Shown in pieces: positions 20,154 through 32,385 of a stretch of DNA of 52,029 bases (position 1 is the stretch's first letter; each line of letters begins with the position of its first letter). The translations under genes and the position numbers were made by a program. The notes beneath the pieces were generated by a model. It ran no database searches, had not been told where the DNA came from, and saw nothing but the letters and a program-made list of their open reading frames with translations. The stretch covers positions 1-52,029 of the forward strand of contig JAPLQN010000052.1 in assembly GCA_026399645.1 (NCBI GenBank). Direction: 5' to 3'. The stretch comes from Candidatus Methylopumilus sp. GTDB taxonomy: Bacteria; Pseudomonadota; Gammaproteobacteria; Burkholderiales; Methylophilaceae.

Positions 20154-21353
20154 ATGGCTATTGAACGCGTTATATCTGGCATGCGACCTACAGGTAATCT
20201 TCATTTGGGCCACTACAATGGCGTATTGAAAAATTGGATTAACCTTCAGCATGAATTTGAATGTTTATTCTTTGTAGCAGATTGGCATGCACTCACGACA
20301 CATTACGATTCTCCTGAAATTATTGAAGAGAATGTTTGGGAGATGGTTGTGGATTGGCTTGCAGCAGGGGTAGATCCAGCAACAGCAACTATTTTTATTC
20401 AATCAAAAGTACCTGAGCATGCCGAACTTCATACTTTGCTTTCTATGATTACACCCTTAGGTTGGCTAGAGAGAGTGCCAACTTATAAAGATCAGCAGGA
20501 AAAATTATCATCTAAAGATTTGTCGACCTATGGATTTTTAGGTTACCCATTATTACAAAGTGCAGACATTTTAATTTACAAAGCAACACAGGTACCTGTC
20601 GGTGAAGATCAAATTCCTCACATAGAATTTACGCGAGAAATTGCAAGACGTTTTAATCACCTCTATGGCAAAGAAACGGGATTTGTTGAAAAGGCTGAGG
20701 AAGCAATTAAAAAATTAGGCTCTAAAAAAAGTAGTCTTTATATGGAGATGAAAACAGCGTATCAAGAAACTGGTGACGAAGAGGCGCTGGACTCGGCTCA
20801 AGTATTAATTGAAGAGCATCAAGGTTTAAGTTTGGGAGACAAGGAAAGGTTGTTAGGATTTTTAGAGGGCGGCGGCAAAATGATTTTAGTTGAGCCTGAA
20901 TATAAATTAGCGCCTGCATCTAAGATGATTGGTTTGGACGGTCAAAAAATGTCCAAATCATATAACAATACTATTGCCCTAAGAGAGGCGCCTGAATCTG
21001 TTGAGAAAAAAATTAAAACGATGCCAACCGATCCCGCTCGCATCAGAAGAAATGATCCGGGTAATCCAAATAACTGTCCTGTATGGCAGTTACATCAAGT
21101 ATATTCAAGCGATGAAGTGAAAGCTTGGGTTGAAACTGGATGTAAAGAAGCTAAAATAGGATGTATTGAATGTAAACAGCCCGTGATTGATGCAATTAAT
21201 AAAGAACTTAAACCTATTCAAGAAAGAGCGTTTCATTACATTGAAGATCCTGATCTCGTGAAAAATATCGTGGCCGAGGGCTGTGAAAAAGCGAGAAAAC
21301 TCGCGAGAGAAACCATGCGAGAAGTAAGAGAAGCGATGGGGTTGAATTACTGA
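20154..21353 (+). CDS. trpS: Tryptophanyl-tRNA synthetase TrpS
   Basis: Class I synthetase charging tRNA-Trp. The HIGH-type motif is TGNLHLGHYNG (about 13-23) and the KMSKS loop is GQKMSKSYNN (about 264-273). At 399 residues it is longer than the 330-residue E. coli enzyme. The extra stretch lies between the catalytic halves (about 180-250), a form I recall in other betaproteobacteria. Its stop overlaps the scpA start by 1 nt. Confidence 0.95.
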   Translation: MAIERVISGMRPTGNLHLGHYNGVLKNWINLQHEFECLFFVADWHALTTHYDSPEIIEENVWEMVVDWLAAGVDPATATIFIQSKVPEHAELHTLLSMITPLGWLERVPTYKDQQEKLSSKDLSTYGFLGYPLLQSADILIYKATQVPVGEDQIPHIEFTREIARRFNHLYGKETGFVEKAEEAIKKLGSKKSSLYMEMKTAYQETGDEEALDSAQVLIEEHQGLSLGDKERLLGFLEGGGKMILVEPEYKLAPASKMIGLDGQKMSKSYNNTIALREAPESVEKKIKTMPTDPARIRRNDPGNPNNCPVWQLHQVYSSDEVKAWVETGCKEAKIGCIECKQPVIDAINKELKPIQERAFHYIEDPDLVKNIVAEGCEKARKLARETMREVREAMGLNY

Positions 21354-22144
21354 TGAATCAAGAAGCTCAAATAACTGCTATCGGAAAAATTCATGGAGAG
21401 AATATTGAGGTGTTACCTCAAGATCTCTATATTCCGCCAGACGCGCTAGAAATTTATTTAGAAGCTTTTGAAGGTCCGCTCGATCTTCTTCTATATCTTA
21501 TTAGAAAACATAACCTAGATATTCTCGATATACCGATGGCTGATTTGACGATTCAGTACATGGATTATGTAGAGAAGATGAAAGAAATTAAACTTGAGCT
21601 AGCTGCAGATTACTTACTTATGTCAGCAGTCTTGATTGAAATTAAATCAAGAATGTTATTACCTAAGAGGGCAGCTGAGGTTGATACAGAGCAAGATCCT
21701 CGTGCCGAGCTTGTTCGAAGACTTATGGAGTATGAGCTCATCAAAATAGCCTCTGAAAAGCTTAACCAAATGCCGCAAGTCGGTGTGGATCTTTATGTCG
21801 CTAATGCGTATTTTGAAAAAATTACAGAAATTACCTATCCTGACGTATCAATTGATGAGATATTTTCAGCATGGAAAAATATTTTAAATCGGGCAAAACA
21901 TTTTGAGATGCATAAAGTAACTCGCAATGAGCTCTCTGTAAGAGAGCACATGACAATGATTTTAAGAAAACTTCAAAAAGAAGAGTTTGTGGAGTTTTCA
22001 TCATTATTTAATGTGGCTGAAGATCGGGTTCAAAAGTTAGTTGTATGTTTCTTAGCTATATTAGAATTAGCAAGAGAGCGACTTATAAAAATTACCCAGC
22101 AGGAAAGTTTTTCCCCCATCTATATTAAATTACAGATCAACTAA
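21353..22144 (+). CDS. scpA: Segregation and condensation protein A (ScpA)
   Basis: Kleisin subunit of the SMC-ScpAB condensin complex, 263 residues. The conserved N-terminal core reads FEGPLDLLLYLIRKHNLDILDIPMADLT, followed by helical regions and a C-terminal winged-helix part. It acts on nucleoid organisation and chromosome segregation. It shares one base with the trpS stop (TGATG) and is followed 3 nt later by scpB. No smc gene lies in the window. Confidence 0.94.
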   Translation: MNQEAQITAIGKIHGENIEVLPQDLYIPPDALEIYLEAFEGPLDLLLYLIRKHNLDILDIPMADLTIQYMDYVEKMKEIKLELAADYLLMSAVLIEIKSRMLLPKRAAEVDTEQDPRAELVRRLMEYELIKIASEKLNQMPQVGVDLYVANAYFEKITEITYPDVSIDEIFSAWKNILNRAKHFEMHKVTRNELSVREHMTMILRKLQKEEFVEFSSLFNVAEDRVQKLVVCFLAILELARERLIKITQQESFSPIYIKLQIN

Positions 22145-22147
22145 GCT

Positions 22148-22699
22148 ATGACAGACTTAAATAACATATCAAAAATTAAACAAATACTAGAGGTAGCATT
22201 GTTAACAAGTGCCAATCCTTTATCTTTAGATGACTTGCAAAAACTATTTTCAGAAAAAATTGAGCGATCTACATTAAGAATGTTATTAGATGAACTCAAA
22301 ACAGAATGGCAAGATCGCACTATGGAATTAGTTCTTGTAGCCTCGGGCTATCGTTTTAAAGCGAGAGATGAATACGCAAGTTACTTAATGAAATTAAGCC
22401 CAGAAAGAGTGGCTAAATATAGCCGTGCAGTCATGGAGGTGTTAGCGATTGTTGCTTATAGACAGCCAGTGACACGTGGTGACATAGAAGAAATTAGAGG
22501 TGTAGCGCTCAATCCCAATGCTATTAGACAACTTCAAGAACGAGATTGGATTGATGTGATTGGTCAAAAAGAGGTGCCGGGTAGACCTTCTTTATATGCG
22601 ACAACAAAACATTTTTTAAATGACTTTAATTTGAGATCTTTATCTGAGCTTCCTGATATTGAAAGCTTCCTTCAAAATGAAATTCCCCTGAATGTTTAA
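22148..22699 (+). CDS. scpB: Segregation and condensation protein B (ScpB)
   Basis: Winged-helix partner of ScpA, 183 residues. Typical motifs are LEVALLTSANPLSLDDL at the N-terminus, AVMEVLAIVAYRQPVTRGDIEEIRGV in the middle and DVIGQKEVPGRPSLYATTKHFL towards the end. It works with ScpA and SMC on the nucleoid. It is separated from rluB by 30 nt that hold a perfect hairpin. Confidence 0.95.
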   Translation: MTDLNNISKIKQILEVALLTSANPLSLDDLQKLFSEKIERSTLRMLLDELKTEWQDRTMELVLVASGYRFKARDEYASYLMKLSPERVAKYSRAVMEVLAIVAYRQPVTRGDIEEIRGVALNPNAIRQLQERDWIDVIGQKEVPGRPSLYATTKHFLNDFNLRSLSELPDIESFLQNEIPLNV

Positions 22700-22700
22700 T

Positions 22701-22722
22701 TTTAAGTCATTGATGACTTAAA
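22701..22722. repeat. Perfect hairpin between scpB and rluB
   Basis: TTTAAGTCA (22701-22709) pairs with TGACTTAAA (22714-22722) around loop TTGA. It begins 1 nt after the scpB stop and ends 7 nt before the rluB ATG, with no U-run after it. It is more likely an operator, RNA processing site or translational control element than a terminator. Confidence 0.6.
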
Positions 22723-22729
22723 TCACTTT

Positions 22730-23700
22730 ATGCGTTCACAAGATCAAGACTCAGCTAAAGAAAGAAAGACCACTAGCCCATCTAAAACACAGCGCTTACA
22801 TAAGCTCCTTGCTCAGTCTGGAATTGGTTCCAGGCGAGAAATGGAAAAATATATTGAAGCAGGTCGCGTACATGTGAATGATAGTCCAGCAACATTAGGA
22901 CAATTAATCTATGAGAATGATGTTATCAAGATTGATGGAAAGACAGTCCATCTTTTTTTCGATTTAAAATTTCCTAAAATTCTTATTTATCACAAACCTG
23001 AAGGTGAAATTGTTTCAGTAAGTGACCCACAAAAAAGAACCACAGTATTTTCAAAGCTTCCTAGAATTAAAAATGAAAAATGGATTTCTATAGGACGTCT
23101 TGATATCAATACTTCAGGTCTACTTATGTTTACTACTTCAGGCGATCTCGCTAATCGTCTTATGCATCCAAAGTTTGAAATTGAACGTGAATATGCTGTC
23201 CGTATCTTTGGTGAATTAACTGAAGAGCAAATATCACAATTAAAATCCGGTGTTAAATTGGAAGATGGTCTAGCGAAATTCGATGAAATTCGTTATCAAG
23301 GTGGTGAGGGCGCTAATCGATGGTACCAAGTCATTCTTATGGAAGGCAGGAATCGAGAAGTAAGACGCTTATTTGAACATTTCAATCTTCCGGTAAGTCG
23401 TCTTATTCGAACCAGGTTTGGTTCTGTGTCACTTCCCTCACGCGTAAAAAGAGGCATGATGTTGGAACTTGAAGTAAAGGAAGTTGAGAGCATTTTAAAA
23501 TCGCTCGACATGCCTTTCTCTATAGTGAGCCGCAATGAAAGCCTCGTTAAAGTTAAGGCACGTAAAAAGCATGCACACCCATCACCTTATGCACCTAAAG
23601 TTAAGCTTGACCGAAAAGCAATACTAGACAAAAAAATTAAAAAGATTGGAAAAAAACCAATCAAGAGAAGAATTAGAAGTAATTTAGATATTAAAAAAAT

Positions 23701-23704
<4 letters not shown>
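22730..23704 (+). CDS. rluB: 23S rRNA pseudouridine synthase RluB
   Basis: RsuA/RluB-family pseudouridine synthase of 324 residues; RluB makes pseudouridine 2605 in 23S rRNA. An S4 RNA-binding domain (about 21-70) is followed by the catalytic core with GRLDINTSGLLMFTTSGDLA, whose aspartate is the catalytic residue, and by EGRNREVRRLFE. The C-terminus is a lysine/arginine-rich tail. Neighbouring scpAB supports RluB over other family members. No Shine-Dalgarno is visible. Its stop overlaps that of prmB (CTAA). Confidence 0.9.
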
Positions 23705-26092
<2,388 letters not shown>

Positions 26093-26095
26093 GAC

Positions 26096-26923
26096 TTAGA
26101 TGCCTCTAAGTAACTCGTTAATGCCTACCTTGCCAAGTGTTTTTTCATCTACCTTTTTTACAATCACTGCACAATAAAGACTATAAGAGCCATCTTTTGA
26201 AGGGAGGTTTCCTGAGACTACAACGGAGCCCTTTGGAATGCGACCGTAAGTCACTTCTCCTGTTTCACGATCATAGATCTTAGTAGACTGGCCAATATAA
26301 ACACCCATAGAAATTACTGCGTTATCCTCAACCACAACGCCTTCGACCACTTCGGATCGAGCGCCAATAAAGCAATTATCACCAATAATAGTTGGACCTG
26401 CTTGAATAGGCTCTAGCACTCCACCAATGCCAACACCGCCTGAAAGATGAACGTTCTTTCCAATTTGTGCGCATGAACCAACGGTCGCCCATGTGTCAAC
26501 CATCGTACCTTCGTCTACATAAGCGCCAATATTGACGTAAGAAGGCATAAGTACAACATTTTTACCAATAAATGAACCGCGTCTTGCAATAGCGTTCGGC
26601 ACAACACGATAGCCACCTGATTTAAAATCTTCATCTGTGAAGTTAGCAAATTTAGAATGTACTTTATCAAAGTAATTTGTATAGCCACTCTTCATTACTT
26701 CATTATCGTAGAGTCTGAAAGAGAGAAGTACTGCTTTTTTAATCCACTGATGCGTTTCCCATTCTTGGGAATCTTTAATACGCGTTGCCACTCGAAGCGA
26801 TCCATTATTTAAGCTGTTAAGAACTTCATCCACAGCATCTTTAGTTTCTTTAGGTGCATTTTTTGGGTTGATTTCAGCCCTTACTTCAAAAGCATTTTCG
26901 ATAATTGATTTTAATTGGTCCAT
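26096..26923 (-). CDS. dapD: Tetrahydrodipicolinate N-succinyltransferase DapD
   Basis: Left-handed beta-helix acyltransferase of 275 residues for the succinylase branch of lysine/diaminopimelate synthesis. Hexapeptide repeats run from about 105 to 220 ([56 protein letters not shown]). Its product, after transamination, is the substrate of DapE encoded two genes downstream. A small hairpin lies upstream, between the M48 gene and dapD. Confidence 0.97.
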   Translation of the reverse strand: MDQLKSIIENAFEVRAEINPKNAPKETKDAVDEVLNSLNNGSLRVATRIKDSQEWETHQWIKKAVLLSFRLYDNEVMKSGYTNYFDKVHSKFANFTDEDFKSGGYRVVPNAIARRGSFIGKNVVLMPSYVNIGAYVDEGTMVDTWATVGSCAQIGKNVHLSGGVGIGGVLEPIQAGPTIIGDNCFIGARSEVVEGVVVEDNAVISMGVYIGQSTKIYDRETGEVTYGRIPKGSVVVSGNLPSKDGSYSLYCAVIVKKVDEKTLGKVGINELLRGI

Positions 26924-26952
26924 GAGAGTATTTTTTTAGTTAAAACAGTATT

Positions 26953-26973
26953 TTACATTAAAGTCTAATGTAA
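26953..26973 (-). repeat. Hairpin between the M48 gene and dapD
   Basis: TTACATTA and TAATGTAA (8-bp arms, 5-nt loop) start directly after the M48 stop codon on the minus strand. The following bases are not a clean U-run, so it is at most a weak terminator; it could also be an operator for dapD. Confidence 0.45.
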
Positions 26974-27789
26974 TTAACGCGGTCTGTTTGATTCGTATAG
27001 AGGTTTTAATTGATAGGCAAGATCAGTGAGATCTCTAATACGATTATCGTCCGATGGGTGAGTGCTTAAAAATTCAGGCGGTTTTTTTGTGTTTTGTTGT
27101 TTCATTTTTTCCCATAAAGTTACTGCAGCAAAAGGATCAAAGCCAGATCTTGCAGCAAGCTCAAGGCCAATAGCGTCAGCCTCTCTTTCTTGCGTGCGAC
27201 TATTGGGGAGAGCGAAAAAGAGAGTGGCGCCTAATGAGGCCGCTTGCATTGTGGCATTAGCTCTATTTCGATTGGTTGTACTAGAGATGTAAGCTGCAAA
27301 TCCAATTAAACCAAACTGTTGAATGGCGGCGGTCGACATTCTTTCTCGTCCGTGTTCGCGAAGTGCGTGAGAGATTTCATGCCCTATCACAGCTGCTAAT
27401 TCATCATCCGTTGCTTTGAGCTTTCGAATGAGGCCTGAGTAAACCATGATTTTACCCCCAGGCATGCAATAAGCATTTACTTCGTCACTGTCTTCAACAT
27501 TGACTTCCCATGCCCATTGACTCGCTTCGGGTTTAAAATAATTTGCATTGGCAATGAGCCTATTACTAATTTTCTTGACGCGCTTGACTTGAAAAGAATC
27601 GACATTGAGTTTATTTTTTTTACTTGCTGCTTGAAGCGCGCTTCGGTAGCTATCACTTGCTATTCCTGCCACCATAGATTGCGGCATAAGTAACAGTTGT
27701 TTCCTATCGACACCTGATTGATTTTTTAGAGTTGTTGAAGCACAGCCTGAGATAAGAAAGGCTAATAAAAATAAAATGCTATATTTCAT
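26974..27789 (-). CDS. M48 family metalloprotease, predicted lipoprotein
   Basis: Protein of 271 residues with a lipobox LISGC (lipidated Cys16), so probably anchored in a membrane facing the periplasm. The zinc site HEISH is at 137-141 and the downstream ligand lies in EREADAIGLELAARSG. This is the BepA/LoiP-like group of periplasmic M48 proteases involved in outer-membrane protein quality control; no TPR domain is present, so it is the short LoiP-like form. It begins 2 nt after kup, an unusual but clear coupling. Confidence 0.9.
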   Translation of the reverse strand: MKYSILFLLAFLISGCASTTLKNQSGVDRKQLLLMPQSMVAGIASDSYRSALQAASKKNKLNVDSFQVKRVKKISNRLIANANYFKPEASQWAWEVNVEDSDEVNAYCMPGGKIMVYSGLIRKLKATDDELAAVIGHEISHALREHGRERMSTAAIQQFGLIGFAAYISSTTNRNRANATMQAASLGATLFFALPNSRTQEREADAIGLELAARSGFDPFAAVTLWEKMKQQNTKKPPEFLSTHPSDDNRIRDLTDLAYQLKPLYESNRPR

Positions 27790-27791
27790 TC

Positions 27792-29672
27792 TTAAAATAA
27801 TATTTGGCTTCCTAGCTCAAGCACTCGGTTGGGAGGTAATTTAAATTGATTGGTAATTGTTTCTGCACTTCTAAATAAACCTATAAACAATTTCTTTCTC
27901 CAATAGTTCATATTCTCTTTTGGTGTTGCCAATAAAATTTCCTTACCAATAAAGTAAGAGCTATTCATTGGGTCAATATTGATACCATTTTTAGCGTGAA
28001 GGGCAAGGTCTTTAGGTAAGTCAGGCTCATCTTTAAATCCATATTTCACAGTCACTTTATAAAAGTTGTGAGGTAATTTTTCAACAGTCACAAGATCTTT
28101 TTTAAGTGAATGGGGATAATCCATAAACATAACAGTCAGAATAATAACTTTTTCATGGATAACTTTATTATGCTTGAGGTTATGAAGCAGGGCGTGTGGC
28201 ACACCATCTGGATTAGGCGTTAAAAATATTGCTGTACCTTCCACCCGAGGCGGAGGGTTAGTTCCCATAGAGGTAATGAATGAATTAATTTCAATAGCCT
28301 CACTTTTAAGTATTTTGTAAAGAAGTGCACGTCCCTTTTTCCAAGTGGTCATTAAAATAAAAATAACAGAGCCAATCAAAATTGGGAACCAGCCACCATC
28401 AGGTATTTTTAAAATATTTGCACTAAAGAATGCAAGATCGATCATTAAAAAGATTGCCATGAAAATAACTGTCTTTATGGAATTCCATTTCCATACTTCA
28501 TAGAACACAAAGCTTGCAAGAAGTGTCGAGATTACCATATCACCTGTGACTGCAATACCATAAGCTCCTGCAAGATTACCTGAGCTTTTGAAGGTCACAA
28601 CTAAAGCCATAACTGCAATCATTAAGAGCCAATTAATTCTTGGGAGGTAAATTTGCCCTTCTTGATTTTCAGAAGTATGTTCGACATGCATTCTTGGTAG
28701 AAATCCCAACAGAAGTGCTTGTCTTGAGACTGAGAAAGCGCCTGTAATGACAGCCTGTGAAGCAATGATTGCTGCGAGCGTTGCTAAAACAATAAGAGGT
28801 ATGACAAGAAATTCAGGAGCCATGAGATAAAAGGGATTTTTAATATTTTCAGGGTTGCTAATAATTAATGCGCCTTGTCCAAAGTAATTTAATGTAAGCG
28901 CTGGAAGTACAAAAATAAACCATGCCAGTCTAATTGGCTTCCGTCCAAAATGTCCCATATCTGCATAGAGTGCCTCAGCTCCGGTGACTGATAAAACGAC
29001 TGCGCCTAATGCTACGAATGCCACCATTGGAGATAGCTGGAAGAAATGAAATGCATACAATGGATTAATGGCTGAGAGAACATGTGGTTCCTGCGCAATA
29101 TTAATAATTCCCAATAGCGCGAGCGTTAAGAACCAAAAAAACATAATAGGGCCAAAGAAAGTACCGACAACATTCGTCCCTTTACTTTGTGCGTAAAATA
29201 AAATAAATAACACCACAAGGGTTATAGGAATAATAAGATGACTTAAAGAGGGTGCTACAACTTCAAGACCTTCGATCGCAGATAAAACAGAAATTGCAGG
29301 GGTAATCATTCCGTCTGCATAAAACATACATGCCCCAAGAATACCTAAAACCATAATCAAATTTCTTTTATTGCCACTAGGCGCATTTTTATTAGCAAGA
29401 GAGAGTAGAGCCATAATGCCTCCTTCACCTCTATTGTCAGCTCGCATAATAAAGGCAACATATTTAGCTGACACAATCATAATGAGTGACCAGAAAATAA
29501 GAGACAGTATGCCGAGGACGTTAAACTGGGTAAGCGCAACAGGATGTTTACTGAGAGAAAAAACTTCTTTCATGGTGTATAGCGGGCTTGTGCCAATATC
29601 ACCAAATACAACACCTAATGCTGAAAGCGAAAGTGTAGCTAGAGAAACTTTGTGGTTTTTTTTATCTTCCAT
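27792..29672 (-). CDS. kup: Low-affinity potassium transporter Kup
   Basis: Potassium/proton symporter of 626 residues with about twelve membrane segments. The N-terminus LSLSALGVVFGDIGTSPLYTMKEVFS is the family hallmark, and ADNRGEGGIMALLSL follows. The cytoplasmic C-terminal domain (about 460-626) includes GTAIFLTPNPDGVPHALLHNLKHNKV. It probably provides constitutive K+ uptake. It lies between xseA and the M48 gene. Confidence 0.96.
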   Translation of the reverse strand: MEDKKNHKVSLATLSLSALGVVFGDIGTSPLYTMKEVFSLSKHPVALTQFNVLGILSLIFWSLIMIVSAKYVAFIMRADNRGEGGIMALLSLANKNAPSGNKRNLIMVLGILGACMFYADGMITPAISVLSAIEGLEVVAPSLSHLIIPITLVVLFILFYAQSKGTNVVGTFFGPIMFFWFLTLALLGIINIAQEPHVLSAINPLYAFHFFQLSPMVAFVALGAVVLSVTGAEALYADMGHFGRKPIRLAWFIFVLPALTLNYFGQGALIISNPENIKNPFYLMAPEFLVIPLIVLATLAAIIASQAVITGAFSVSRQALLLGFLPRMHVEHTSENQEGQIYLPRINWLLMIAVMALVVTFKSSGNLAGAYGIAVTGDMVISTLLASFVFYEVWKWNSIKTVIFMAIFLMIDLAFFSANILKIPDGGWFPILIGSVIFILMTTWKKGRALLYKILKSEAIEINSFITSMGTNPPPRVEGTAIFLTPNPDGVPHALLHNLKHNKVIHEKVIILTVMFMDYPHSLKKDLVTVEKLPHNFYKVTVKYGFKDEPDLPKDLALHAKNGINIDPMNSSYFIGKEILLATPKENMNYWRKKLFIGLFRSAETITNQFKLPPNRVLELGSQILF

Positions 29673-29705
29673 GTGTGCGTCAGTTTTTTTTAAATCAATC
29701 TAAAA

Positions 29706-30935
29706 TTATTGATCTTTGAGATCTGAAATATTTGCGTCAGCTTGCCCATGGTTTAGTTGAATATGAATTTTATCATTAAGCTTTAACTGGGCTACATTAT
29801 TTACAATCTGGCCTTCCACATCTGTAATGATGGAATAGCCTCTTGATAAAACAGCATGAGGGCTTAAGTGATCCAAGTTTAATTTTAATTTATCGATATG
29901 CAAACGATATTGGATCACAGTATTCTTCATACTTTGATTTATCCTCTGTATAAATTGATGAATCTGTTCCTTTTGCCGTTGAATGTGTTGGTGAGGCGAA
30001 ATAAGACGTTTTTCTAGATAATCAATTTTCTGCATCACTTCTCGAATAAGAACCGCCATGACTTTATTCAATTGGTTTTTATAAATCTGAATTGTTTTGA
30101 TGAGTTCGACACTATGACTTGTGACAAGCTCAGCAGCTCCCGTGGGCGTTGGGGCTCTTAAGTCCGAAACAAAATCAGCGATAGTTGTATCAGTTTCATG
30201 TCCAACACCTGTAATAGTAGGTATTTTTGATGCAACAATCGCCCGGACTAGGATTTCCTCATTAAATGCCCATAAGTCTTCAATCGAACCACCACCCCGG
30301 ACTAAGATCAGCACATCACACTCTTGTCTCATATTTGCAGTTTCAATAGCTTTCACAAGCGCTAGAGGTGCTTCTTTACCCTGAACGAGACTAGGATAAA
30401 TAATCACTTGAATATGTGGACTTCGTCTTTTAAGTGTAATTAAAATATCTTCGATTGCGGCCCCTGTGGGTGAAGTAATGACACCAATCGATTTAGGAAA
30501 TTGAGGTATAGATTTTTTGCGAGAATCTTCAAAAAGACCTTCTTTCAGGAGTTTTTCTTTTAATTGATTGAAGGCTTCTGATAAAAGGCCTGCTCCTGCA
30601 TGTCTAATTGACTCTATATTGAGTTGATATTCGCCCCGGGCCTCGTATAAACCGATAAAACATTTTGCTTCAATCTTTTCGCCATTTTTAGGCGTCCAAT
30701 CCGTTGCCATATTTTTATTTTTAAACATGGTGCAACGGACTTGAGCTTCATCATCTTTAAGAGAAAAGTACCAGTGTCCAGAAGATGCGCTTATGAAATT
30801 AGAGATTTCACCTGAAATCCAAAATGAGGGAAAGCTTTGCTCAAGGAGCTCCCTTACAAGACGATTAATTTCTTTGACAGAAAAAACCCTGGCTTCGTTA
30901 GGTTTAGAGGTATTTATTGGTGTTGAATTAATCAA
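29706..30935 (-). CDS. xseA: Exodeoxyribonuclease VII large subunit XseA
   Basis: Catalytic subunit of exonuclease VII, 409 residues. The N-terminal OB-fold begins FSVKEINRLVRELLEQSFPSFWISGEISNF, and the nuclease core contains GVITSPTGAAIEDI, RGGGSIEDLWAFNEE and GVGHETDTTIADFVSDLRAPTPTGAAEL. A coiled-coil region fills about 250-370. The start is TTG (30935) and no downstream ATG, GTG or TTG gives a whole OB-fold. The small subunit xseB is not in the window. Confidence 0.95.
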   Translation of the reverse strand: MINSTPINTSKPNEARVFSVKEINRLVRELLEQSFPSFWISGEISNFISASSGHWYFSLKDDEAQVRCTMFKNKNMATDWTPKNGEKIEAKCFIGLYEARGEYQLNIESIRHAGAGLLSEAFNQLKEKLLKEGLFEDSRKKSIPQFPKSIGVITSPTGAAIEDILITLKRRSPHIQVIIYPSLVQGKEAPLALVKAIETANMRQECDVLILVRGGGSIEDLWAFNEEILVRAIVASKIPTITGVGHETDTTIADFVSDLRAPTPTGAAELVTSHSVELIKTIQIYKNQLNKVMAVLIREVMQKIDYLEKRLISPHQHIQRQKEQIHQFIQRINQSMKNTVIQYRLHIDKLKLNLDHLSPHAVLSRGYSIITDVEGQIVNNVAQLKLNDKIHIQLNHGQADANISDLKDQ

Positions 30936-30999
30936 ACTAGAAGGATATCCGTTACAATTATCTTCATTATAGAGTTAATGAATAACTAAAGAGCTTTAA

Positions 31000-31500
31000 T
31001 TGAATAAATTTTTTTTATCACATAGACAAGCCCATTTATTTGCCTTTATTGCTGCTTATTTTTTAGTTGCATTAGCAGTCTTCATTCAAAAAAAATTCAA
31101 CCTCGAACCATGTCCTTTATGTGTAACGCAAAGGATTATTTTTATGGTGCTGGGAATGCTCTTCTTAGTCAATGCATTTATTAAGCCTACTTATTTAATT
31201 AAAAAGTTATCTTTAGTCGTTTTATCTATAACTTCAATCACGGGCATGATATTTTCATTTAAACACATCTTGATTCAATCAAAAGCGATTAGCGTTCCAA
31301 GTGAATGCGGTGTTGATTTAAATTATATGTTTGAAAATTTTCCATTCTCAAAAGCCTTGAGTTTGCTTTTTAAAGGGACAGGCGACTGCTCACATATTGA
31401 TTGGACTTTGTTAGGCCTTACGATCCCTGAATTAGCTCTAATCGGATTCATATCATTTTTTATCTATACCGTTTTTTTATTTCGGATGAATTTAAAGTAA
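31000..31500 (+). CDS. dsbB: Disulfide bond formation protein DsbB
   Basis: Quinone-linked inner-membrane oxidase that reoxidises DsbA. Four membrane segments and two periplasmic cysteine pairs are visible: Cys38/Cys41 in CPLC and Cys103/Cys130, all needed for activity. Length 166 fits. The start is TTG at 31000, with a GAG-containing purine stretch about 7 nt upstream. It is divergent from xseA, and its stop overlaps the cysM start by 1 nt (TAATG). Confidence 0.93.
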   Translation: MNKFFLSHRQAHLFAFIAAYFLVALAVFIQKKFNLEPCPLCVTQRIIFMVLGMLFLVNAFIKPTYLIKKLSLVVLSITSITGMIFSFKHILIQSKAISVPSECGVDLNYMFENFPFSKALSLLFKGTGDCSHIDWTLLGLTIPELALIGFISFFIYTVFLFRMNLK

Positions 31501-32381
31501 TGCAATTAGAAGATTTTATTGGAAATACACCCCTCGTCGCTTTGCAGCGAATGCACGGTAACTCAAGCGGTGCCATCCACTTAAAGTTGGAAGGGAATAA
31601 TCCTGCCGGCTCAGTTAAAGACAGGGCTGCATTTTCTATGATTCATAATGCTGAATTAAGGGGCGACATTAAACCTGGTGACACACTCATTGAAGCTACA
31701 TCTGGGAATACAGGTATAGCGCTTGCTATGGTAGCTGCGATGAAAGGTTACAAAATGATTCTGGTCATGCCAGAAAATCAAACCATTGAAAGACGGCAAA
31801 CTATGAAAGCATTTGGCGCAGAATTTATTCTGACTTCAAAAGAAGGCAGTATGGAGCTTGCCAGAGATATCGCCTTAAAAATGCAAAAAGAAGGTAAGGG
31901 TTTTGTATTAGATCAATTCAGTAATCCTGACAATCCTAAAGCGCATTATGAGACTACAGGCCCTGAAATTTGGAAAGACACAAAGGGTCGTATCACACAC
32001 TTTATTGCGAGCATGGGAACCACAGGTACGATTGTAGGTACTTCGCAATTCTTAAAAGAAAAAAATAAAAATATTCAAATTATTGGTGTGCAGCCAGAAG
32101 AGGGTGCTCAGATTCCAGGCATACGTAAATGGCCAGAAGCCTATTTGCCGAAAATATACAGCGCAAAAAATATTGATCGCATTGAATATGTTTCACAACA
32201 ACATGCAGAAGAGACTGCAAGACGGCTTGCAAAAGAAGAAGGTATTTTTTCTGGCGCATCGACAGGTGGCGGACTTTATATCGCACTTCAAATCGCAAAA
32301 GCAAATAAAGATGCCCTCATTGTCTCTATTGCTTGTGATCGCGGTGACCGTTATCTATCCTCTAATTTATTTTTGAGTTAA
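31500..32381 (+). CDS. cysM: Cysteine synthase B CysM
   Basis: PLP-dependent O-acetylserine sulfhydrylase, able to use thiosulfate. The PLP lysine is Lys40 in EGNNPAGSVKDR, the form typical of CysM rather than CysK, with SGNTGIALA and FSGASTGGG as the phosphate- and substrate-binding loops. Length 293 is normal. It overlaps dsbB by 1 nt; the next gene starts 4 nt after its stop. Confidence 0.94.
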   Translation: MQLEDFIGNTPLVALQRMHGNSSGAIHLKLEGNNPAGSVKDRAAFSMIHNAELRGDIKPGDTLIEATSGNTGIALAMVAAMKGYKMILVMPENQTIERRQTMKAFGAEFILTSKEGSMELARDIALKMQKEGKGFVLDQFSNPDNPKAHYETTGPEIWKDTKGRITHFIASMGTTGTIVGTSQFLKEKNKNIQIIGVQPEEGAQIPGIRKWPEAYLPKIYSAKNIDRIEYVSQQHAEETARRLAKEEGIFSGASTGGGLYIALQIAKANKDALIVSIACDRGDRYLSSNLFLS

Positions 32382-32385
32382 TGCA

